19,971 bases of DNA from Syntrophaceae bacterium UBA5619 (GTDB taxonomy: Bacteria; Desulfobacterota; Syntrophia; Syntrophales; UBA5619), in contig DIKL01000131.1 of the NCBI GenBank assembly GCA_002424545.1, positions 570-20,540 on the forward strand, given 5' to 3'. Each line of letters opens with the position of its first letter. Position 1 is the stretch's first letter. The notes beneath the pieces were generated by a model. That model saw only the letters and a program-made list of their open reading frames with translations, had not been told where the DNA came from and made no database searches. The position numbers and the translations under genes are program-made. Shown in pieces: positions 15,160 to 19,971 of this stretch.

Positions 15160-16473
15160 ATGACGAAGACCGCCCCCCCGGAAGGCTATCTTTTCTCCAA
15201 GTCCTACACGTCTTATGTCTTTATCCTGCTCTGGCTGCTCTATTTCTTCGACTACGTCGACCGGATGGTGGTCGTTTCCCTGTTTCCTTTTCTGAAGGCG
15301 GAATGGGGTCTCACCGATGCCCAATGCGGGGCGTTGGTTTCCGCCGTGTACTGGGCGATTGTCCTCTTCTCCTTCCCCGCTTCCATCGTGATCGACCGCT
15401 GGAGTCGGAGAAAAACCATCGGCATCATGGCCGTGTTGTGGAGTCTGGCCACGGCCGCCTGCGCCTTCACCAAGAATTTCAGTCAGCTCTTTGCGGCCCG
15501 CACTTTCATCGGGATCGGAGAAGCCGGTTATGCCCCCGGCGGGACGGCGATGATTTCGGCCCTCTTTCCCGAAAAAAGGCGAGCCTTCATGGTGGGACTC
15601 TGGAATGCCTCCATCCCCATCGGAATGGCCGCCGGCATCGTCATCGGAGGCTTCATTGCCGCCCATTGGGGATGGCGTCATGCCTTCGGAATCGTCGCTT
15701 TGCCCGGTTTGATCATTGCCTTGTTGTTTTTTTTCGTAAAAGACTACAAAACCGTCGGCCTGGAAATGAGCGCTGAGGGGAACGAGACGGAGCGGACAGC
15801 AGGTCTGATCCCGAAAAAGATGACCAAGATGGACATCGTCCACTCATTCCTGCGGACCCCGTCGCTGCTGCTGACCTACTTTGGGTTCGCCGGAATGATG
15901 TTCACCTCCATATCGATGTCCACTTTCCTGCCCACCTACTTCGAAAGGGTCCAGGGCTTTCCGCTGCAAAAGGCCACTCTCTTCGCCAGCGGGATCATGC
16001 TGACGAGCATCATCGGCTCCCCGCTGGGGGGATGGCTTGCGGACACCTGGATGAAAAAAAGAATTCAGGCCCGTTTGCTGCTCCCTTCCATCTCGGCGCT
16101 GCTGACGGCGGTCCTGTTTCTGGGAGGGTTTCAACTGTTCTCCGGGGGAATGGTCCAGTACGGGATTTTCCTGCTCGCGGGGATTGCATCCATTGCCTGG
16201 GCCTCATCGGCCATCGCCGTCACCCAGGATGTCGTCCACCCGGGTTTGAGGGCGATTTCATACGCCCTCTGCGTGGTGACCCAGAATGTGCTTGGCAGTT
16301 CCATGGGCCCCATTGTGACCGGCGCCTTCTCCGACCGGTTCGGGATTCTGACGGCCATGAAGATTGCCAGTTGCATGGCCCTGCTCTCCTTTGTCCTGTT
16401 TTACCTCGGCTCGCGCTACTATAAGGCGGATCTGGATAAGGTGGCCAGGGTAGCCCTGACCGCGGAAAAGTAA
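15160..16473 (+). CDS. MFS transporter, Spinster-like
   Basis: A 437-residue protein with about 12 predicted membrane helices. Helix 1 carries DYVDRMVVVSLFPF, the loop 2-3 MFS signature is DRWSRRK, and helix 4 has RTFIGIGEAGYAPGG. Together these are characteristic of the Spinster-like/anion-cation symporter group. Animal Spinster proteins export sphingosine-1-phosphate or lysolipids; bacterial members are poorly characterised. GGAG lies 8 bases before the ATG. The gene is 39 bp downstream of the S1P-lyase-like gene and should be in one operon with it, which suggests a shared lipid or amphipathic substrate (inference). Hexuronate or organic-anion transport is the main alternative. Confidence 0.82.
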   Translation: MTKTAPPEGYLFSKSYTSYVFILLWLLYFFDYVDRMVVVSLFPFLKAEWGLTDAQCGALVSAVYWAIVLFSFPASIVIDRWSRRKTIGIMAVLWSLATAACAFTKNFSQLFAARTFIGIGEAGYAPGGTAMISALFPEKRRAFMVGLWNASIPIGMAAGIVIGGFIAAHWGWRHAFGIVALPGLIIALLFFFVKDYKTVGLEMSAEGNETERTAGLIPKKMTKMDIVHSFLRTPSLLLTYFGFAGMMFTSISMSTFLPTYFERVQGFPLQKATLFASGIMLTSIIGSPLGGWLADTWMKKRIQARLLLPSISALLTAVLFLGGFQLFSGGMVQYGIFLLAGIASIAWASSAIAVTQDVVHPGLRAISYALCVVTQNVLGSSMGPIVTGAFSDRFGILTAMKIASCMALLSFVLFYLGSRYYKADLDKVARVALTAEK

Positions 16474-16507
16474 ACCTGCTTGGGTCTTTGGAGCGACCGC
16501 GATATTC

Positions 16508-16523
16508 CCGGACCGGGGTCCGG
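16508..16523. terminator. Short hairpin between convergent genes
   Basis: The palindrome CCGGAC-CGGG-GTCCGG forms a 6-bp GC stem with a tetraloop. It lies between the convergent stop codons of the Spinster-like MFS gene and the transglutaminase-like gene. There is no run of T on either side, so it is at best a weak or factor-assisted terminator. Confidence 0.3.
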
Positions 16524-16526
16524 AGT

Positions 16527-17198
16527 TCAGACTTTCCTTGTCTCCCGCTCCACTTCCCGGTCGAAGTCGGCCTGGTTCCAGGCAGAATCCATTCCGTATT
16601 CCCGGCGGAACGTTTCCGCGATCCGATCCAACGGAACATCGGCAAATTCCCCATGATAGACCAGGTACTCCATGTGCCGCCGCCCGTCCAAATCGAAGGG
16701 CTGATAGAGCGAATCCGAACGCCCGTCGAAATCGAGCGGTCTCAGACGGAACCGTTCGCAGAGCTCGATATTGAAGGCGGGCGTCGCCTTGACCCAGACC
16801 CCTTCCAGAAAAATGGACGCGTATCCATGCCATAGGAAGCGGTCGGTCTTCATCAGGGATCTCATCCGCCGGGTGGTCAGATGGTTGCGCACATCGGCAA
16901 AACCGAGCCGGGCGGGAATTCCAACGGCCCGACAGCAGGCCGCCAGCAGGATTGCCTTCGCCACGCACCAGCCGCGGCCGCTTCTCAGCGTGGCGCTGGC
17001 CCGGATCCCCTCGATCGACAGATCGATGGTATAGGGATCGTAGCGGATACCGTCCCGGACGGCATAGTAGAGGCCGACCGCCTGCCTCGTCCGATCGGCA
17101 GAACTCCCGGCGTTCTCCGCCGCAAAAACCGAAACGGTCTCCTGGTCAAAGTCGATCGTCGCGGAAGGCTGAAGATAGATACGCATCTCTGAATTCAT
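16527..17198 (-). CDS. Transglutaminase-like (papain-fold) protein
   Basis: The protein has 223 residues. The transglutaminase-like core has the nucleophile Cys78 in SGRGWCVAKA followed by CCRAVGIPARLGFADVRNHL, and His124 in LWHGYASIFL. The usual third residue (Asp in W-x-x-x-D) is Thr139 in VWVKATPAFN. The remainder (ELCERFRLRPLDFDGRSDSL, then GRRHMEYL) looks conserved in kind but has no known fold of its own. No signal peptide is visible, so it is probably cytoplasmic. It may be a peptidase or amidase rather than a cross-linking enzyme. AAGGA lies 6 bases before the ATG at 17198; another ATG is 4 codons further in. It is convergent with the Spinster-like MFS gene and divergent from the next MFS gene. 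Confidence 0.8.
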   Translation of the reverse strand: MNSEMRIYLQPSATIDFDQETVSVFAAENAGSSADRTRQAVGLYYAVRDGIRYDPYTIDLSIEGIRASATLRSGRGWCVAKAILLAACCRAVGIPARLGFADVRNHLTTRRMRSLMKTDRFLWHGYASIFLEGVWVKATPAFNIELCERFRLRPLDFDGRSDSLYQPFDLDGRRHMEYLVYHGEFADVPLDRIAETFRREYGMDSAWNQADFDREVERETRKV

Positions 17199-17231
17199 AC
17201 CCGGTCCTTCTCATTTGTCACTGAAATCTAT

Positions 17232-17259
17232 TTGCTTTCTTTCTGTTTGGTCTTATAAC
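17232..17259 (+). promoter_or_regulatory. Candidate promoter for the second MFS gene
   Basis: TTGCTT (17232-17237), a 16-base spacer and TATAAC (17254-17259) form a plausible sigma70 promoter on the plus strand, about 115 bp before the MFS start. It lies in the 176-bp divergent region, which is AT-richer than its surroundings. No other structure was recognised there. Confidence 0.4.
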
Positions 17260-17374
17260 TTCTCACCCAAACGTCCCGATAGGTCCGCTATTAAGTTTTT
17301 TCTGCGGGAGAGGCAAGATAAATGTGGGTTTCTTCGCTCGCTCCATGTTATGTATCGGCATGGACTGAACCAAG

Positions 17375-18670
17375 ATGAATACGAACAGAAATTCCCCTTT
17401 TTTTTACGGCTGGGTGATTATCGCGGTCGGCATCATCACCGGCATGCTGGTATATGGCGTCAGGCATTCTTTTTCCATTTTCTTCCCGGAGATCCTGGAT
17501 GAGTTTGGCTGGAGCCGCGGCAGTACCGCTCTGATGATGTCCATCAACGTCTTCATCTACGGATTGATGGCGCCCGTCGCGGGAACCCTCGGCGGCCGGT
17601 GGAAACCCAAGATCATGATGCCCGCCGGGGTGATCCTGCTGGCGCTGGCCATGATCGGCTGTTCCTTTGCCCGGCAGTTATGGCATTTCTATATCTTTTT
17701 CGGCGTGTTGGTCCCTGTGGGAACGGCCTTGTGCGCTTGGCCGATTATCTCTCCGGCGCTGATGAATTGGTTCGCCACCAAGCGGGGGCTCGTCATGGGC
17801 CTGGGGCAGATGGGAGGGGGATTCAGTTTTGTGTACGGCCTGATGGCCGAATACCTGATCCTGCGTCTGGGTTGGCGTTTTGCCTACCTGGCGTTGGCCG
17901 TCATCCTCGTCGCGGTTCTGCTGCCTTTGCATCACTTTGTCTTCCACTATCACCCGAAGAGCAAGGGGTTAAAGGCTTACGGCAGCGAAGATCTCGAATC
18001 AGAAAGGGCCGTGAAGGATCGCGTTCTGTCGAGAAACTGGACCATGCCGCAAATGCTGCATACCTATCAGCTATGGCTCCTGGTCCTGTCCTATTTTCTC
18101 TTCTGGGGCATCTCCTGTTTTCTGGTTTTGTCGCACCAGATCAAGTATGCCGAAGATGCCGGCTACAGCAGTGTGTTTGCGGTATCCGTATTCGCCTTGT
18201 ATGGCGTGGCCATGCTTTTGGGGCAGTTCTCGGGAGTGATGTCCGACCGTATCGGTCGGGAAAAGACGATGTTCCTTTCCTCCGCCGCCGCGCTTGTCGG
18301 GCTGTTTGCGCTGATCGCCGTCCGCGACACCTCCCAACCTTGGCTGCTCTATGTTTACGCCATCAGCTTCGGCTATGGCGCCGGCCTGTTTACCGCCATC
18401 ATCTCCGCCGGCACCGCGGACATCTTCTACGGCAAGCACTTCGGAACCGCTTCGGGCATACTGCTGACCGGCATGGGAATGGGCGGCTGCGTCGGCCCCT
18501 GGCTTGGCGGATATCTCTACGACATCTCGGGCAGCTACGACATTGCGTTCATGCTGTGCATGGCATGCATTGCCCTGGCCTCCGTCAGCTTTTGGATTGC
18601 GGCCCCCCGGAACGCGGATAAATTGCACGCCAGGTTGCTCAAACACCACCCGGAGAAAAGTCTCTTTTGA
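17375..18670 (+). CDS. MFS transporter, monocarboxylate/oxalate-formate type
   Basis: A 431-residue protein with about 12 predicted membrane helices starts MNTNRNSPFFYGWVIIAVGI. The opening motif FFYGWVIIAVG, followed by VRHSFSIFFPEILDEFGWSRG, is typical of the monocarboxylate porter/oxalate:formate antiporter (MCT-like) group. The helix 8-9 loop has SDRIGREKT. These proteins move small carboxylates with protons or by exchange across the inner membrane. The Shine-Dalgarno sequence before the ATG is weak. The nitroreductase gene follows 65 bp later on the same strand and may be co-transcribed. Substrate unknown; it is distinct in sequence from the Spinster-like MFS upstream. Confidence 0.85.
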   Translation: MNTNRNSPFFYGWVIIAVGIITGMLVYGVRHSFSIFFPEILDEFGWSRGSTALMMSINVFIYGLMAPVAGTLGGRWKPKIMMPAGVILLALAMIGCSFARQLWHFYIFFGVLVPVGTALCAWPIISPALMNWFATKRGLVMGLGQMGGGFSFVYGLMAEYLILRLGWRFAYLALAVILVAVLLPLHHFVFHYHPKSKGLKAYGSEDLESERAVKDRVLSRNWTMPQMLHTYQLWLLVLSYFLFWGISCFLVLSHQIKYAEDAGYSSVFAVSVFALYGVAMLLGQFSGVMSDRIGREKTMFLSSAAALVGLFALIAVRDTSQPWLLYVYAISFGYGAGLFTAIISAGTADIFYGKHFGTASGILLTGMGMGGCVGPWLGGYLYDISGSYDIAFMLCMACIALASVSFWIAAPRNADKLHARLLKHHPEKSLF

Positions 18671-18735
18671 AAAGCACGTTCCGTTGGAAAGCGGATGAAA
18701 TATTTGTTATCATTTCACCCAGGAGGAAAAGCGCT

Positions 18736-19299
18736 ATGGATTTCAAAGCACTGTTGACCAACCGGCGTTCGATCCGGAGCTTTCTGGACCAGGATGTTCC
18801 GTTGCCCGTTCTCGAAGAGATTCTGCAAGAGACCTGCCTCGCCCCGACGGCAAGCAACCGTCAACCATGCCGATTCATCATCATCCGGGATCGAGCTCTG
18901 ATGAAAAGGCTCTCCGATGAAAGCAAGCGCGGCCTCCTTGCCGACATCGCCAAAAACCCGAGCAGCCCGACGAAGCAATACGAAGAGGCCCTCCGCGACG
19001 AATCCTTCAATGTCTTTTATAACGCCCCTTGCCTGATATACATCATCGGCCCCCGCGATATTTCCTCCCTGGACGTGGATTGCGGCCTCACGGCCGCCTA
19101 TCTGATGTTTGCGGCGACCGCGCGGGGACTGGGCACATGTTGGATCGGGCTGGGCGCCCACATCCGCGACCGCGGGACGCTGAACGAGATCGGCGTGCCG
19201 GACGATCACGAAATCGTTGCCCCCATCATCCTGGGTTACCCGGAAAGCATTCCTCCCGCTTCCGAAAGGCACGCCCCGACAATCGTGAAGGTGATTTGA
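18736..19299 (+). CDS. Nitroreductase family FMN-dependent protein
   Basis: A 187-residue protein starts MDFKALLTNRRSIRSFLDQD. The N-terminal NRRSIRSF and APTASNRQPCRF segments are the FMN-contacting motifs of the nitroreductase family. The helix GLTAAYLMFAATARGLGTCWIG and the C-terminal VAPIILGYPES complete the fold. Members use NAD(P)H or ferredoxin to reduce nitro groups, quinones or flavins, usually as dimers. The ATG at 18736 is chosen because AGGAGG lies 9 bases upstream. The frame is open from a TTG overlapping the MFS stop, but that extension has no similarity. The physiological substrate is unknown. Confidence 0.9.
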   Translation: MDFKALLTNRRSIRSFLDQDVPLPVLEEILQETCLAPTASNRQPCRFIIIRDRALMKRLSDESKRGLLADIAKNPSSPTKQYEEALRDESFNVFYNAPCLIYIIGPRDISSLDVDCGLTAAYLMFAATARGLGTCWIGLGAHIRDRGTLNEIGVPDDHEIVAPIILGYPESIPPASERHAPTIVKVI

Positions 19300-19353
19300 T
19301 CTTAGCAAAAGGGGGGAGGCAAATGGTCTCATGCCCCCTTGACACTACCGTAC

Positions 19354-19373
19354 ACCATATCCTTTATGGTTTT
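19354..19373 (+). terminator. Weak hairpin after nitroreductase gene
   Basis: ACCATA (19354-19359), a 5-base loop and TATGGT (19365-19370), then TTT, form a short AT-rich hairpin between the nitroreductase and the amidinotransferase-like gene. A TTGACA at 19339-19344 just upstream could be a -35 element for the next gene, but no good -10 lies at 16-18 bases. Confidence 0.25.
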
Positions 19374-19414
19374 GTGAGGACATTATCATCTGCAATCAGG
19401 CGGAGAGATCACGA

Positions 19415-19971
19415 ATGAAAGTGAGATTATTGATACTGTTTCCAGTCATTATCAGCTTCTGTTTTTTATTTGATCTTTTGATGGCGGAAACATTTGAACC
19501 ACAGGTCTTTGTAGACTATGAGTACGGAGATTTGAAAGAAGTGATTGTCGGGCTTCCCTACGGGATGTCGCCATCTCTCAGTGCGCCTTGGTTCGAAAAC
19601 GCCATGAAAGTATTGCCGCCGGACGAAGCAGAGTATGCCAGAAAAACCGCGGGGATGCTCTGGACGGATATGATCGACCCCAAAACCGGCAAAAGCGAGT
19701 CAGAGATGCTGGAGGAGGAAAACCTTGCGCTGATGAGCATTTTCAATTCCCTGGGAGTCAAGGTATATCGTCCGAAAGAGATAACTGTTGATTTCATAAA
19801 GAAAAATTATGGTTCCGATGTCCTGCTGAACGGATTCAGCCAGGATTTTCCGAGGGATAACATAGCCGTCATTGGAAACAATCTGATCGAGCTTAATCTT
19901 CGAACACCGCTCCGAAAAGTTGACATATCCGGGTTCAGGGAACTGCTGATACCTAAAACTGGCCAACGGTT
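19415..19971 (+). CDS. Exported amidinotransferase/arginine deiminase-family protein (3' truncated)
   Basis: An open frame from ATG 19415 runs off the window (about 185 residues seen). Residues 1-24 form a signal peptide: MKVR, a long hydrophobic stretch, and a likely cleavage at MA-E. The mature part shows amidinotransferase-superfamily features. These are YEYGDLKEVIVGLPYG at 35-50, an ENLALMSIFNSLGVKVYRP segment, and SQDFPRDNIAVIGNNLIEL, which corresponds to the conserved Asp-containing strand of glycine amidinotransferase and arginine deiminase relatives. The catalytic His and Cys would lie beyond the edge. GGAGAG precedes the start by about 8 bases. Base composition is visibly more AT-rich than the genes to the left, so recent acquisition is possible. 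An exported member is uncommon. Substrate unknown. Confidence 0.7.
   Translation, partial: MKVRLLILFPVIISFCFLFDLLMAETFEPQVFVDYEYGDLKEVIVGLPYGMSPSLSAPWFENAMKVLPPDEAEYARKTAGMLWTDMIDPKTGKSESEMLEEENLALMSIFNSLGVKVYRPKEITVDFIKKNYGSDVLLNGFSQDFPRDNIAVIGNNLIELNLRTPLRKVDISGFRELLIPKTGQR

Overview
The window is a GC-rich bacterial chromosome segment of just under 20 kb. It suggests an anaerobic, probably Desulfobacterota/Syntrophales-like organism. This rests on inference: a 2-oxoacid:ferredoxin oxidoreductase gene with a small ferredoxin, a FeoA-FeoB ferrous iron transporter, a non-canonical fatty-acid/polyene synthase operon, and the overall codon style. No rRNA, tRNA, CRISPR array or insertion sequence was seen.

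Left part (1-6380). The window opens inside the 3' end of a PpiD/SurA-type periplasmic foldase gene, followed by a shared hairpin terminator. On the minus strand, in transcription order, come an IclR-family regulator, a 2-oxoacid:ferredoxin oxidoreductase gene that joins the N-terminal part of a gamma subunit in frame to most of a beta subunit, and a 47-residue mono-cluster ferredoxin. Upstream of the IclR gene lies a perfect 11-bp inverted repeat plus two more TGTTCC half-sites, a good candidate operator. On the plus strand follow a DUF554 membrane protein and a FeoA-FeoB fusion.

Centre (6431-13631, minus strand). An eight-gene, tightly packed operon encodes a dissociated (type II) fatty-acid or polyene synthase. 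In transcription order: hotdog dehydratase, ACP, CrtI/carotenoid-isomerase-like FAD oxidoreductase, LPLAT acyltransferase, second ACP, two catalytically complete ketosynthases, and a third ketosynthase-fold protein in which all three catalytic residues are replaced. The last two genes overlap by 8 bp, as expected for a ketosynthase/chain-length-factor-like pair. The gene content resembles aryl-polyene clusters, and the desaturase-like FAD enzyme also recalls putative ladderane clusters, but it matches neither exactly. No ketoreductase, malonyl transferase or phosphopantetheinyl transferase lies in the window, so those steps would have to come from elsewhere in the genome.

Right part (13789-19971). 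Divergent from the lipid operon, behind a recognisable sigma70-type promoter, are a sphingosine-1-phosphate-lyase-like PLP enzyme and a Spinster-like MFS transporter. Then come a transglutaminase-like protein with a substituted third catalytic residue (minus strand), a monocarboxylate/oxalate-type MFS transporter, a nitroreductase, and the 5' part of an exported amidinotransferase-family protein cut by the window edge. The most notable items are the polyene/lipid operon with its inactive ketosynthase partner, the adjacent S1P-lyase/Spinster-like pair, and the gamma-beta oxidoreductase chimera.
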